Origin: Actinomadura hallensis
Lineage (GTDB): Bacteria > Actinomycetota > Actinomycetes > Streptosporangiales > Streptosporangiaceae
Length of the DNA: 64,000 bases
NCBI RefSeq assembly: GCF_006716765.1
Contig: NZ_VFPO01000001.1
Coordinates: forward strand, 3,534,001-3,598,000
Direction: 5' to 3'
Of this stretch, positions 1-10,325 are shown in pieces. The stretch's first letter is position 1. Each line of letters opens with the position of its first letter. The notes under the pieces were generated by a model that searched no databases, was not told the DNA's origin, and worked only from the letters and a program-made list of their open reading frames with translations. The translations under genes were made by a program, and so were the position numbers.

Positions 1-80
1 CGATGAGCGGCTGGACCGACGAGGAGCGCGCCGAGTTCGCCCGCCTCCTGTCCCGCTTCGTCCGCGACTACGACTCCTGA
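1..80 (+). CDS. 3' end of a probable MarR-family regulator (partial)
   Basis: Only the last ~25 codons are in the window, reading in frame to TGA at 78-80. The visible tail, WTDEERAEFARLLSRFVRDY, resembles the C-terminal dimerisation helix of MarR-type winged-helix regulators, in which an Ls/T-x-E-E/D-r motif leads into a leucine-rich helix. The DNA-binding part lies outside the window, so the family call is an inference. If correct, it could control the adjacent two-component/exporter cluster. The in-frame ATG at position 3 is probably internal. Confidence 0.45.
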   Translation, partial: MSGWTDEERAEFARLLSRFVRDYDS

Positions 81-182
81 CCCGCGCCGTACGACCGCGG
101 TTGCGGCCGGAGGCGCGGCGTACCCCCGGAGTTGCGCGCGGACGACGCCCTGCGGATGAGCTTCCCGCCGCCCGCCGCCGTC

Positions 183-194
183 TAGGCTGACCGC
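183..194 (+). promoter_or_regulatory. Candidate -10 box for a leaderless histidine-kinase transcript
   Basis: TAGGCT at 183-188 fits the actinobacterial TANNNT -10 element and ends 6 nt before the ATG at 195. Transcription would therefore begin at or next to the start codon. No Shine-Dalgarno sequence precedes that ATG, which agrees with a leaderless mRNA. I see no convincing -35 element. Confidence 0.4.
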
Positions 195-1310
195 ATGGGT
201 GGTCTACCGGAGCCGCGCGGCGGGCTGACGGACAAGGCCGTCGCCGGCGGCGTCCTGCTGCTGGTGGCCCTGGGCAGCCTCCACTCGGTGATCGCGCCCG
301 GCAAGGAGCCCCTGGCCGTCACCGCCCTCACGTGGGCGCTGATCGCCGTCGGCTGCGGGGCGCTGTACTTCAGCCCCCGCTTCCCGGTCGGGGCGGCCGT
401 CGTGTCGCTCGCCGCCACGTTCGCCTACTACGTCCTGAGCGTGTACGACGGGCCGCTGATGATCGCGCCGATCGTCGCGCTGTACATGATCGCCTCCCGG
501 GGGCGGCTCCAGGCCGCCGTCGCCGTCGCGGCCCTGCTCGTCATCGCGACGGGCGTCGGCACGCTGTCGGGCAACGGGGACGTCAACGCGGTCGCCCTGT
601 TCATGATGACCGGATGGGTCGTGGCGATGGTGGCGCTGGGCTGGGCCCGGCACAGCCGGCGGGTCTACCTGGCGGAGGCCGAGCAGCGCGCGGCCGGCGA
701 GGAGCGGCTGCGCATCGCCCGCGAGCTGCACGACGTGGCCGGGCACCACATCTCGCTCATCAACGTCCAGGCCGGGACCGCGCTGCACCGCTTCGACCGG
801 GACCCGGAGCAGGCCCGGGCCGCCCTCGCGGCGGTCAAGGAGTCGAGCCGGGACGCGCTGCGCGACCTGCGCGCGACGATCGGGGTGCTGCGCGACGGCG
901 CCGAGGACGCGCCGACCGCCCCCGCCCCGGGCCTCGACCGGATCGGCGACCTGGTGGAGGCGGCGCGGGCCGCGGGACTCACGGTCCGCACCGACATCAC
1001 CGGCGACGGCCCGCCGCCGCCCACGGGCGTCGGCCTCGCCACCTACCGGATCGTCCAGGAGTCGCTCACCAACGTCGTCCGGCACTCCGGCGCCGGATCC
1101 GTCACCGTGCGCGTCGAGCAGGGGCCGCGGGAGGTCCTCATCGAGGTGGCCGACGACGGCCGCGGCCCCGCCCCCGGGACCACCGGTTCGGGCGTCCACG
1201 GGATGAAGGAGCGGGCGCGGGCGCTGGGCGGCGAGCTGACCGCGGGCCCGCGGCCCGGCGGCGGCTTCCTCGTCCGGGCCCGCCTGCCCCTCGGAAACGG
1301 AGCCACATGA
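195..1310 (+). CDS. Two-component sensor histidine kinase, HisKA_3 (NarX/DesK) type
   Basis: This is a 371-residue membrane kinase. The first ~150 residues hold about six hydrophobic segments (about 15-35, 40-60, 63-83, 88-100, 105-125, 132-150) with almost no extracytoplasmic domain, so it probably senses a membrane-associated signal. The HisKA_3 box has RIARELHDVAGHH with phospho-acceptor His179. A HATPase_c domain follows, with an N-box around YRIVQESLTNVVRHS and a G-box with DDGRG and GVHGMKERA. The stop overlaps the start of the response regulator by 4 nt (ATGA), so the two are translationally coupled partners. The stimulus is unknown. Confidence 0.93.
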   Translation: MGGLPEPRGGLTDKAVAGGVLLLVALGSLHSVIAPGKEPLAVTALTWALIAVGCGALYFSPRFPVGAAVVSLAATFAYYVLSVYDGPLMIAPIVALYMIASRGRLQAAVAVAALLVIATGVGTLSGNGDVNAVALFMMTGWVVAMVALGWARHSRRVYLAEAEQRAAGEERLRIARELHDVAGHHISLINVQAGTALHRFDRDPEQARAALAAVKESSRDALRDLRATIGVLRDGAEDAPTAPAPGLDRIGDLVEAARAAGLTVRTDITGDGPPPPTGVGLATYRIVQESLTNVVRHSGAGSVTVRVEQGPREVLIEVADDGRGPAPGTTGSGVHGMKERARALGGELTAGPRPGGGFLVRARLPLGNGAT

Positions 1311-1993
1311 TCAAGGTTCTGCTGGCCGACGACCAGCGGCTGGTGCGCGCGGGATTCGCCTCGATCCTCGAGGACGAGGACGACATCACGGTGGCCGGCG
1401 AGGCGGCCGACGGCGAGCAGGCGCTCGCCGCCTGCCGCGAGCTGCTCCCCGACGTCGCGCTGATGGACATCAGGATGCCCGGCATGGACGGGCTGGAGGC
1501 GACCCGCCGCATCACCGCCGACCGGAGGCTCGACGGCGTCAAGGTCGTCATCCTCACCACCTTCGACCTCGACGAGTACGTCTACGGCGCGCTGCGCGCG
1601 GGCGCCTCCGGGTTCCTGCTGAAGGACACCGACCCCGCCGAGCTGATCCACGCGGTGCGGGTGGTGGCGCGGGGCGACGCCCTGATCACCCCGTCGGTCA
1701 CCCGCCGCCTGATCGCCGAGTTCGCCGGGCGGGTCGACGCGCCGGTCCCCGGCCCGCGCCTGAAGTCCCTCACCGACCGCGAGCGGGAGGTCATGCGGCT
1801 CGTCGCCGCCGGGCTCAGCAACGACGAGATCGCCGACCGCCTCGTGCTCAGCCCCGCGACCGCGAAGACCCACGTCAGCCGCATCATGTCGAAGCTGGAC
1901 GTGCGGGACCGCTCGCAGCTGGTCGTCCTCGCCTACGAGTCCGGGATGGTGAACCCGGGCTGGGTCACCGGCCGGGTGCGACCGCAGGAGTAA
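1307..1993 (+). CDS. NarL/FixJ-family response regulator
   Basis: 228 residues. The N-terminal receiver domain (about 1-120) has the acidic pair DD at 8-9, phospho-acceptor Asp54 in MDIRMPGMDG, and the conserved Thr and Lys in ILTTFD and LLKDT. A C-terminal LuxR-type helix-turn-helix (about 155-215) follows, with LTDREREVMRLVAAGLSNDE and TAKTHVSRIM. It is the cognate regulator of the overlapping histidine kinase. The next genes downstream encode a small membrane protein and an MMPL exporter, which are plausible targets by position only. No binding site was identified. Confidence 0.95.
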   Translation: MIKVLLADDQRLVRAGFASILEDEDDITVAGEAADGEQALAACRELLPDVALMDIRMPGMDGLEATRRITADRRLDGVKVVILTTFDLDEYVYGALRAGASGFLLKDTDPAELIHAVRVVARGDALITPSVTRRLIAEFAGRVDAPVPGPRLKSLTDREREVMRLVAAGLSNDEIADRLVLSPATAKTHVSRIMSKLDVRDRSQLVVLAYESGMVNPGWVTGRVRPQE

Positions 1994-2083
1994 CCGGGCC
2001 GCGGTCCCGCAACCCGCGGTGTACCGCGGGTGTCGGCCGCAGGCCGATGCCGCGGCGCACGCCGTGATCCGAGCCTGGACGGC

Positions 2084-2317
2084 ATGAAACCGATGCCTGG
2101 ACAGGCCACGGCCGCCGCCGTCGGGTTCCTCGCCGGAGGGGCCGCGGGGTTCGTCCTCACGGAGGCCGTGGCCGCCTTCTTCCATTTCGTGCTCGACCGC
2201 ACGCTCGACGTGGACGGCTCCGGCGCCCTGCTGGCCGTCTTCATCGGCGTGCCCGTTCTCTGCGCGGCGGCCGGCGCCCTCATCGGCGCGTCCCGCACGC
2301 GCAGGCAGGGAGGGTGA
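2084..2317 (+). CDS. Small two-helix membrane protein upstream of the MMPL exporter
   Basis: 77 residues starting at MKPMPGQ. The frame stays open upstream to 2030, but that segment is Arg/Cys-rich and non-membrane, so I prefer this ATG. Two hydrophobic segments are visible, about residues 5-32 (ATAAAVGFLAGGAAGFVLTE) and 45-70 (LLAVFIGVPVLCAAAGALIG), followed by a short basic end. I recognise no family. It lies directly before the MMPL gene, and its stop codon sits inside that gene's ribosome binding region. It may be an accessory subunit or simply co-transcribed. Confidence 0.6.
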   Translation: MKPMPGQATAAAVGFLAGGAAGFVLTEAVAAFFHFVLDRTLDVDGSGALLAVFIGVPVLCAAAGALIGASRTRRQGG

Positions 2318-2322
2318 TCGCC

Positions 2323-4446
2323 ATGTCCACCAAGACCACGTCCCCGGAGCCCGCGGCCGCGGCCGCGCGCACGGGGATCTTCGGCCGGATGGCCTCCTGG
2401 TCGCAGCGTCACCGCTGGGTCGCGCTGCTGCTGTGGGTCGTGACCGTCGCCGGGATCACGGCCGGGTCGCAGGTCGCCGGCTCCGCCTACCACAACGACT
2501 TCTCGCTGCCGGGGACCGAGTCGCAGGCCGCGTCCGACCTCATGGAGGAGCACGGCTCGCTGCAGGCGGGCGCCACCGTCCAGATCGTCCTCAAGGACGC
2601 CGGCGGGCTGGACGCCGGAGACCCGGGCATCAGGGCGATGCTGGACGAGGTGCGGAGCCTGCCGAGCGTCGCCGACGTCCAGCCCCCGGGCGAGGGCTCC
2701 GTCTCGCCGGACGGCACGATCGGCTACGCCACCGTCACCCTCGACGGCGTCGCCGAGGACGTCCCCGCCGAGCACGTCACGAAGATCATCGACACCGCGC
2801 AGGCCGCGGCGGGCGACGGCCTCCAGGTCGAGCTCGGCGGCGACCCGGTGCGCAACGTGCAGGAGGAGGGCGGCGGAGGCGCCGAGGGCGCGGGGATGCT
2901 GGCCGCGCTGATCATCCTGATCCTGCTGTTCGGCTCCCTCATCGCCGCGGCGGTGCCGCTGGTCACCGCGCTGTTCGCGGTCGGCTCCGCGGTCGGCCTG
3001 ATCGCCCTGGCCTCGCACGTGTTCACCGTCGCCGACTTCACCCCGCCGATCATGATGCTGATCGGGCTGGGCGTCGGCGTGGACTACGCGCTGCTGATCT
3101 TCTACCGGTACCGGCACGAGCTGCGGCGCGGCGCGGACCCGGCGGACGCGGCCCGGTTCGCCCTCGACGTCGCGGGCCGGACGGTCTTCTTCGCCGGCTG
3201 CACGGTCATCATCGCGCTGCTGGGGCTGGTCGTCCTCGGGCTCGGCTCGCTGCAAGGCGTGGCCCTCGCGGTCGCCCTGACGGTGCTGGTCACCATGGCG
3301 GCGTCGCTGACGCTGCTGCCCGCGCTCCTGGCGGTGTTCGGCGGCCGGATCCAGCGCCAGGTCCGCAAGCGCCCGGAGCGCTCCGGCGACGACCGCTGGC
3401 GGCGGCTGGCCGCGGCGGTGCAGCGGCGGCCCGTCCCGGCGCTCCTGGTCGCGGTCGCGGCCCTGCTCGCGCTGTCGGCCCCGGCGCTCGACATGCGGCT
3501 CGGGTTCGCCGACGCGGGCAACGACCCGCAGTCCTCCACCTCCCGGAAGGCGTACGACCTGCTGGCGGAGGGGTTCGGCCCCGGGTTCAGCGGCCCCCTG
3601 GTCGTCGTCACCGAGGGCCCCGCCGGGGAGCTGCGGCAGACGCTGGAGCAGACCGAGGGCGTCGCGGCCACGACCCCGCCGCTGCCGTCGGAGGACGGCG
3701 CGGTCACGACCGTGATCGCGTTCCCCGCCGGCGCGCCGCAGGACGAGGAGACCTCCGACCTCGTCCACACCCTGCGCGACGACGTCCTGCCGGGCCTCTC
3801 GCAGAAGACGGGCACGGAGTACCTGGTCGGCGGGCCCACGGCCGCCACGCAGGACTTCGCCGACTCGGTCTCGCAGCGGATGCCGGTGTTCGTCGCCGTG
3901 GTCGTCGGCCTGTCCGCCGTCCTGCTGATGGTGGTGTTCCGCTCGGTGCTGATCCCGGTCAAGGCCGCGGTGCTCAACCTGCTGTCCATCTCCGCCGCGC
4001 TGGGCGCCGTCGCGCTGGTGTTCCAGGACGGCCGGTTCGGCGCGCAGCCCGGCCCGATCGAGGCGTTCATCCCCGTGATGATCTTCGCGATCGTGTTCGG
4101 GCTGTCGATGGACTACGAGGTGTTCCTCGTCTCCCGGATCCACGAGGAGTGGGAGCGCACCGGGGACCCCGCGCACGCCGTCCGGGAGGGGCTGGCCGCG
4201 ACCGGCAGGGTCATCACCGCGGCCGCCGCCATCATGATCGTCGTGTTCGCGGCGTTCATCCTGAGCCCCAGCCGGATGCTGCAGCAGTTCGGCCTGGGCC
4301 TGGCGGTCGCGGTGCTGCTGGACGCGGTGGTCATCCGCTGCCTGATCGTCCCGGCGATCATGCAGCTGCTCGGGCGGTGGGCCTGGTGGCTCCCGGGCCC
4401 GCTGGCGAGGCGCCTGCCGCGCGTCGCCCTGGAGCGCCCGCACTGA
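2323..4446 (+). CDS. MMPL-family (RND superfamily) membrane transporter
   Basis: About 707 residues, typical of short actinobacterial MMPL proteins. There is an N-terminal transmembrane helix (RHRWVALLLWVVTVAGITAG), an extracytoplasmic domain, a block of helices containing GLGVGVDYALLIFYRYRHEL, a second soluble domain, and a second block containing FGLSMDYEVFLVSRIHEEW. These paired GxxxDY motifs are the family's proton-relay signature. I chose ATG 2323 because GGGAGGG lies 8 nt upstream; a GTG at 2314 overlapping the upstream stop is the alternative. Relatives export lipids or hydrophobic compounds. The cargo is unknown; the preceding two-component system suggests induced export. Confidence 0.92.
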   Translation: MSTKTTSPEPAAAAARTGIFGRMASWSQRHRWVALLLWVVTVAGITAGSQVAGSAYHNDFSLPGTESQAASDLMEEHGSLQAGATVQIVLKDAGGLDAGDPGIRAMLDEVRSLPSVADVQPPGEGSVSPDGTIGYATVTLDGVAEDVPAEHVTKIIDTAQAAAGDGLQVELGGDPVRNVQEEGGGGAEGAGMLAALIILILLFGSLIAAAVPLVTALFAVGSAVGLIALASHVFTVADFTPPIMMLIGLGVGVDYALLIFYRYRHELRRGADPADAARFALDVAGRTVFFAGCTVIIALLGLVVLGLGSLQGVALAVALTVLVTMAASLTLLPALLAVFGGRIQRQVRKRPERSGDDRWRRLAAAVQRRPVPALLVAVAALLALSAPALDMRLGFADAGNDPQSSTSRKAYDLLAEGFGPGFSGPLVVVTEGPAGELRQTLEQTEGVAATTPPLPSEDGAVTTVIAFPAGAPQDEETSDLVHTLRDDVLPGLSQKTGTEYLVGGPTAATQDFADSVSQRMPVFVAVVVGLSAVLLMVVFRSVLIPVKAAVLNLLSISAALGAVALVFQDGRFGAQPGPIEAFIPVMIFAIVFGLSMDYEVFLVSRIHEEWERTGDPAHAVREGLAATGRVITAAAAIMIVVFAAFILSPSRMLQQFGLGLAVAVLLDAVVIRCLIVPAIMQLLGRWAWWLPGPLARRLPRVALERPH

Positions 4447-4466
4447 TCGCGGCGCACCGCCTCCCC

Positions 4467-4512
4467 GCGGGCGGGCGGCCCTCGTCCCCCGGGACGGGGG
4501 CCGCCCGCCCGC
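4467..4512 (+). terminator. Long GC hairpin downstream of the MMPL gene
   Basis: A nearly perfect inverted repeat of about 22 bp (left arm 4467-4488, right arm 4491-4512) with a very tight loop lies 20 nt after the MMPL stop codon. There is no T-run after it, so it would act as a high-stability terminator of the type common in high-GC actinomycetes. Confidence 0.6.
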
Positions 4513-4646
4513 GCGTTCTCTCCCGGCGCCCCGGAGGCTCGGCCCCCGGCGGCTCGGCGGCTCCACGGTCGGGCGGCCGCGGATAGGGTGGCCCCCCAAA
4601 GAATCATGGCGGGCGGGCGTCCGCGCACGTCGAAGGGGGACGGGCC

Positions 4647-5378
4647 GTGAAGCACCTCGGCATCCTCGGTCACAGCGCGGAGGGCGCCGCGCTGTGCTTC
4701 CGCAGTTTCTGCCACGAAGGGTTCCGCGAGCTGGGGCCCGACGACCATCCGGACGTGACGCTCGACCTCATCGCGATGGCGCGGAGCATGCCGGCGTGGG
4801 AGTCCGGGGACCACGACCCGATCCGGGCGACGCTCGCCGAGAGCGTCCGGCGCCTGGCGGCGGCGGGCGCGGACTTCTTCGCCTGCCCCGACAACACCGC
4901 GCACCTGGCGCTGGAGCGGCCCGGCGACGACCTGGCGCTGCCCGGCCTGCACATCGCGCAGGTGGTCGCGGACCGCGCCGCCCGCGACGGCCGCGCGCGC
5001 GTCGGCGTCCTCGGCACCCGCTACACGATGGACGGGCCGCTGTACCGCCGCGAGCTGGCCGCGCGCGGCATCGCCGCCGAGGTCCCGGACGCCGCCGGCC
5101 GGGAGACCGTCCACAAGATCATTTTCGAGGAGCTCGTCAACGGGATCATCACCGAGGCGTCCCGCCGGGCGTACGTGCGGATCATCGAGGACCTCGCCGC
5201 GCGCGGCTGCGACGCCGTCGCGCTGGTGTGCACGGAGATCCCGCTGCTGGTGACGCCCGACGTCTCGCCGCTGCCCACGCTCGACTCCACGCGCCTGCTC
5301 GCCCGCGCCGCGTTCGCCGTCGCGGCGGGCCGCGAGCCCCTCCCGACGTGGCGCGGCGGCCCGGTCGCCCCCTCCTGA
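4647..5378 (+). CDS. Aspartate/glutamate racemase-family protein
   Basis: 243 residues. The family's paired catalytic cysteines are visible: Cys80 in FFACPDNTAH and Cys195 in ALVCTEIPLL, each at the end of a strand in the two halves of the racemase fold. The typical GVLGTRYTMDGPLYRREL segment opens the second half. Members interconvert amino acid enantiomers (aspartate, glutamate, hydantoins) using a cysteine acid/base pair and no cofactor. The length is normal. Translation starts at GTG 4647 with GAAGGGGG upstream. It could be an aspartate racemase or a related isomerase; the substrate cannot be fixed from sequence alone. Confidence 0.85.
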   Translation: MKHLGILGHSAEGAALCFRSFCHEGFRELGPDDHPDVTLDLIAMARSMPAWESGDHDPIRATLAESVRRLAAAGADFFACPDNTAHLALERPGDDLALPGLHIAQVVADRAARDGRARVGVLGTRYTMDGPLYRRELAARGIAAEVPDAAGRETVHKIIFEELVNGIITEASRRAYVRIIEDLAARGCDAVALVCTEIPLLVTPDVSPLPTLDSTRLLARAAFAVAAGREPLPTWRGGPVAPS

Positions 5379-5529
5379 GACGCCGCCCGCGCACTTCGAT
5401 CACCGTCGAAGCGAGGCGGCGTTAGCGTCGCCGACGCAGGCCGACCGTTTTGAGGGCGACGAGTGGGAATGTCGCCTTCATGCGTCCGGTCGGGATCAGG
5501 ACGGTACCGCACGGAACGGAGGGCGGCCG

Positions 5530-6294
5530 GTGAACTTCCACGAACTGCACCGCGGGGACCGCCCGCTGGTCCTGCCCAACGCGTGGGACTTCGCGAGCGG
5601 CGCGGCGCTGGCCGAGGCCGGGTTCCCCGCGATCGGCACGACCAGCCTCGGCGTCGCCGCCGCGGCCGGCAAGACCGACGCGGCCGGGGACACGCGGGAG
5701 GAGACCCTGGCGCTCGCCCGCCTCCTGGCGCGGCTGCCCGTCCCCGTCACGGTCGACATCGAGGGCGGCTTCTCCACGCGGCCCGAGGACGTCGCCGCCC
5801 TCGTCGCCGAGCTGGACTCGCTCGGCATCGCCGGGGTCAACCTGGAGGACGGGCGGGCCGACGGGACGCTCGCACCCGTCGACCACCAGGTCACCGTCAT
5901 CGCGGCGGTGAAGCGGGCCGCGCCGCGGGTGTTCCTCAACGCCCGCACCGACACGTTCTGGCTCGGCGACCCCGACCGCGAGGAGACGCTGCTGCGGGCC
6001 CGCGCCTACGCGGAGGCGGGCGCGGACGGGGTCTTCGTCCCCGGGATCGTGGACGACGCCGACATACGGGCCGTCCTCGACACGGCCGGCGTGCCGCTGA
6101 ACGTGCTCTTCATCCCGGGCAAGACCGAGTACCCGCGCATGCGCCGGCTCGGCGTCCACCGCCTCAGCACCGGCTCGCTGCTGTTCCGCAGGGCGCTGCA
6201 GGCGACCGTCGCGGTCGCCGCCGCCGTCACCGGTGACGGCGTCGACCGCTCTGTTCCGTCGTACGGGGACGTCCAGCGGCTCGTCCGCCGCTGA
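5530..6294 (+). CDS. Isocitrate lyase/PEP mutase superfamily enzyme
   Basis: 254 residues forming the ICL/PEPM TIM barrel. The motifs are LPNAWDFASGAALAEAGF, TTSLGVAAAAG, the metal-site region TVDIEGGFS, NLEDG and FLNARTDTFW. The canonical KKCGH catalytic loop of isocitrate or methylisocitrate lyase is absent. This places it in the large group of 2-methylisocitrate lyase-like or oxaloacetate decarboxylase-like proteins of uncertain substrate. The start is GTG 5530, with a purine-rich GGAACGGAGGG ahead. It is a stand-alone gene; the 150-nt leader contains an inverted repeat (GGCGAC 5455-5460 / GTCGCC 5471-5476) of unknown meaning. Confidence 0.85.
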   Translation: MNFHELHRGDRPLVLPNAWDFASGAALAEAGFPAIGTTSLGVAAAAGKTDAAGDTREETLALARLLARLPVPVTVDIEGGFSTRPEDVAALVAELDSLGIAGVNLEDGRADGTLAPVDHQVTVIAAVKRAAPRVFLNARTDTFWLGDPDREETLLRARAYAEAGADGVFVPGIVDDADIRAVLDTAGVPLNVLFIPGKTEYPRMRRLGVHRLSTGSLLFRRALQATVAVAAAVTGDGVDRSVPSYGDVQRLVRR

Positions 6295-6345
6295 ACACGT
6301 CCGCGGGCGCGGGCCGCGGGACCTGCCGGGCCTCCGCGCGAGACC

Positions 6346-7023
6346 TCAGCCGGCCGCGCGCTCCGCGGCGGGCCACTCGGGCGGGGACTCGCCGTCCGGG
6401 ACGCCGACCCTGAACACGCGCATCTGGAGCGCCAGCGCCTTGTAGTAGCCGACGAGCGTGACGAGCTCCACCACCGCGGCGCGGCCCAGCGTCGTCGCGG
6501 CCTCGGTGAACACCGCGTCGCCGAGGTCCTCCTCCTCGACGAGCTGCCGCGCCGCCTCGTAGACGACGCGCTCGCGCACGTCGGCGAGCAGCGGGGCGCG
6601 GCCCTCGCGCAGCGCGTCCAGCTCCTCGTCGGTCAGCCCGGCGCGGCGCCCGATCCGCTCATGGGCGTACCACTCGTAGTCGGACCGCGCGTGCGCGGCG
6701 ACCACCAGCGTCGCGATCTCCCGCTCGCGCTTGGTGAACGCGGTGCGGAAGCGCAGCGCGGCGCCGAGATCCTGCAGCGGCAGCCCCACCGACGGGCTGT
6801 ACAGCATGGCGTTGAACGGGCCGAGGAGGCGGCCCGACTCGTCGGCCATGAACGGGGGAAGGCGGTCCGAGGCGCGCGGCCCTCCCGTCAGCGCCTCGTA
6901 GACGGTGCGCTGCTCGTGGCTCAGCGAATCAGGAGGCAGCAGGGGGAGCCGGCCCTCGGACGGGCCTCGCGGAGACGGCTCGTGGACGTGCTCACCGCTC
7001 ACGGGGTCGATCACCCAACGCAC
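6346..7023 (-). CDS. Carboxymuconolactone decarboxylase-family (AhpD-fold) protein
   Basis: 225 residues. The core (about 75-190) has the CMD arrangement: FTKREREIATLVVAAHARSD, then YEWYAHERIGRRAGLTDEEL, a second pass through LADVRERVVYEAARQLVEEE, and VVELVTLVGYYKALALQMRVF. The CxxC peroxidatic pair of AhpD is absent, so this is the decarboxylase-like, non-thiol branch. The start is GTG 7023 with GAGGG 6 nt upstream. It is transcribed against both neighbours. The substrate is unknown; relatives act in aromatic catabolism or have no assigned role. Confidence 0.85.
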   Translation of the reverse strand: MRWVIDPVSGEHVHEPSPRGPSEGRLPLLPPDSLSHEQRTVYEALTGGPRASDRLPPFMADESGRLLGPFNAMLYSPSVGLPLQDLGAALRFRTAFTKREREIATLVVAAHARSDYEWYAHERIGRRAGLTDEELDALREGRAPLLADVRERVVYEAARQLVEEEDLGDAVFTEAATTLGRAAVVELVTLVGYYKALALQMRVFRVGVPDGESPPEWPAAERAAG

Positions 7024-7177
7024 GGTAGGCCCTCGGCAGAGCGCGCTCAAGTACCCGTCCGGAATGTGAAACCGCGGGCACACATCGGCGTAGCGGCCGC
7101 GTAACAGGCGTCGGCGACCCTGGTCCGCGACCGCGCCGGGGGCGAGCGGGCCCCCGCCCCGTGAAGGGAACGTTCCA

Positions 7178-8257
7178 ATGCCACTGTTCCGCATCCGCAC
7201 CGAGATCGAGGACCGGCCGGGCCGCCTCGCCCTGCTCACCGCCGCGCTCGGCCGGCGCGGCGCCAACATCCTCGGCCTGTCCGTGCAGCTGGACGCCGAG
7301 GGGGTGGTGGACGAGTTCGTCGTGGACGTCCCGCACGGCGGCCCCGGCGCGCGGGAGCTGGCCGAGACGCTGGGCGCCGCGGGCGGGGCGCGCACCGCCG
7401 TCCGCCCCGCCCGGCCCCGCGAGCTGGTGGACGAGCCGACCCGCGCCCTGGTCCTGGCGTCGCGGCTGCGCGCCGAGCCGCACGCGGTGCCCGCGATCCT
7501 CGGCGAGCTGCTCCGCGCCGACGACGCGTGCTGGGCCGAGCCCGGCCGGGACCACGGCGACCCCGGCGGGAACGCGGAGGTGCTGGTCGTGCCGGTGGGC
7601 CGCGCGCACGCCGTCCGGCTCCGCCGGTTCGGGCTGCCGTTCACCGCGACGGAGGCGGCACGAGCGGACGCGCTGGTCCGGGCCGCGCTGCCCGCCCCGC
7701 CGCGCCCGCCCGAGTCGCGCCGCGTCGTGCTCCGCGACGGGACGCGGGTCGTCGTCCGGCCGGTCGGGCGGCGCGACGCCGACGCCGTCCGCGACCTGCA
7801 CGGCCGCTGCTCGGCCGACAGCCGCCGGATGCGGTACTTCAGCCCGAAGCCGGCCCCGCCGAGGCGCGCCTTCGAGCGGTTCTGCGACCCCGCGCACGGG
7901 CTCACGCTCGTCGCCGAGGGGCCCGACGGGTCGCTGCTGGCGCTCGCCCACCTCATCCACGTGCTGGATCCCGGGGTGGCCGAGATGGCGTTCCTCGTCG
8001 AGGACGCCTGGCAGGGCCGCGGGCTCGGCCGCGCCCTCGCGGAGCTGCTCGTCGCGCTCGGCCGGGACCGCGGCCTGGTGGAGCTGCGGGCGCTCGCGCT
8101 GAGCGAGAACACCCGGATGCGCCGGCTGCTGACCTCGCTCGGCGGCCGGACGCGCCGCACCGCCGACCCCGCCGTGGTGGAGGTCCGGCTGCGGCTGGAC
8201 GGCCGTCCGGCGCGGTCCGCGGCGGTGGCAGGATGGCCGGGTGACCGGCATCTATGA
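7178..8257 (+). CDS. ACT-domain GNAT acetyltransferase fusion
   Basis: 359 residues. Residues about 3-75 form an ACT domain (IEDRPGRLALLTAALGRRGA), the amino-acid-sensing module. A linker leads to a GNAT domain at about 183-330, with the acetyl-CoA loop in EDAWQGRGLGRALAELL and the segment ALSENTRMRRLLTSLGG. This architecture is known from actinobacterial protein lysine acetyltransferases that are allosterically controlled by amino acids (Micromonospora and Streptomyces examples). The likely role is amino-acid-responsive acetylation of metabolic enzymes. The start ATG 7178 follows GAAGGGAACG. Its end overlaps the methyltransferase start by 17 nt, indicating co-expression. Confidence 0.85.
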   Translation: MPLFRIRTEIEDRPGRLALLTAALGRRGANILGLSVQLDAEGVVDEFVVDVPHGGPGARELAETLGAAGGARTAVRPARPRELVDEPTRALVLASRLRAEPHAVPAILGELLRADDACWAEPGRDHGDPGGNAEVLVVPVGRAHAVRLRRFGLPFTATEAARADALVRAALPAPPRPPESRRVVLRDGTRVVVRPVGRRDADAVRDLHGRCSADSRRMRYFSPKPAPPRRAFERFCDPAHGLTLVAEGPDGSLLALAHLIHVLDPGVAEMAFLVEDAWQGRGLGRALAELLVALGRDRGLVELRALALSENTRMRRLLTSLGGRTRRTADPAVVEVRLRLDGRPARSAAVAGWPGDRHL

Positions 8258-9022
8258 CGATCCCTGGGCGTACGAGCTGGCGTGCTCGTTCCGCGACGTG
8301 GCGGCCGAGGTCGACGCGCTGCTCGGGTGGTGCGCCCGGCACCGCGCGGCCGGGCCGCCCGCGACGGTGCTGGAGCTGGCCGCGGGGCCGGCCGAGCACG
8401 CCCGCGAGTTCGCCCGCCGCGGCCTGGCCGCGACCGCGCTCGATTTGAACCCGCGGATGTGCGCCCACGCGGCCGCCGAGGCGGAGCGCGAAGGCGTGAA
8501 GGTGGAGGTCGTCCAGGACGACATGACCCGGTTCGAGCTGGGCCGCCGGTTCGACCTCGTCGTGACCATGCTGGACTCGACGTCCCACCTGATGACGCTG
8601 GACGCGTTCGTCGCGCACCTGCGCCGCGTCGCCGCGCACCTGTCCCCCGGCGGCCTGTACATCGTGGAGATGTCGCATCCCCGGGACCGGCTCGGCGAGC
8701 CCACCGTCAGCACCGGCTGGACGGTCGAGCGCGGCGCCGTGCGCGCCGACGTGCGGTGGGGCGAGCCGTCCGACCTGCTCGACCCGGTGACGCAGATCGC
8801 CGACGACCACGTCACGATGGTCATCACGCGGGACGGGGAGACGCGGATCCTGCGCGACGTCGTCCCCTACCGCTTCTGGACGGCCACCGAGCTCGACGCC
8901 GCCGTCCGCCTCGCCGGCGGCCTGGACGTGGTGGCGCAGTACGGCGACTTCGGGGCCGGCGAGGACGCGGTGGCCCTCACCGACCCCGAGGCGTGGCGCA
9001 TGATCAGCGTGTTGCGCGGCTC

Positions 9023-9026
<4 letters not shown>
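8241..9026 (+). CDS. Class I SAM-dependent methyltransferase
   Basis: 261 residues with a Rossmann-type methyltransferase core. Motif I is VLELAAGPAEHAREFARRG, then the acidic residue after strand 2 (ALDLNPRMCAHA), and motif IV in FDLVVTMLDSTSHLMTLD. The GTG start at 8241 lies inside the acetyltransferase gene, so the two are coupled. The stop shares the bases CTAG with the glyA stop on the opposite strand, leaving zero intergenic space between these convergent genes. The acceptor substrate is unknown. Confidence 0.85.
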
Positions 9027-10294
<1,268 letters not shown>

Positions 10295-10325
10295 GGTGAG
10301 CCTCCGCGCTCTTCGCGCCGGGACT

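Noticed and set aside
4467..4512. Operator function for the long hairpin after the MMPL gene
   Set aside because: A 22-bp near-perfect stem with a 2-nt loop just after a stop codon is more simply a terminator.
1933..4599. Minus-strand open frame of 888 codons opposite the MMPL gene
   Set aside because: Low-complexity Arg/Asp/Gln/His composition with no motif. The opposite strand encodes a clear MMPL transporter with a good ribosome binding site.
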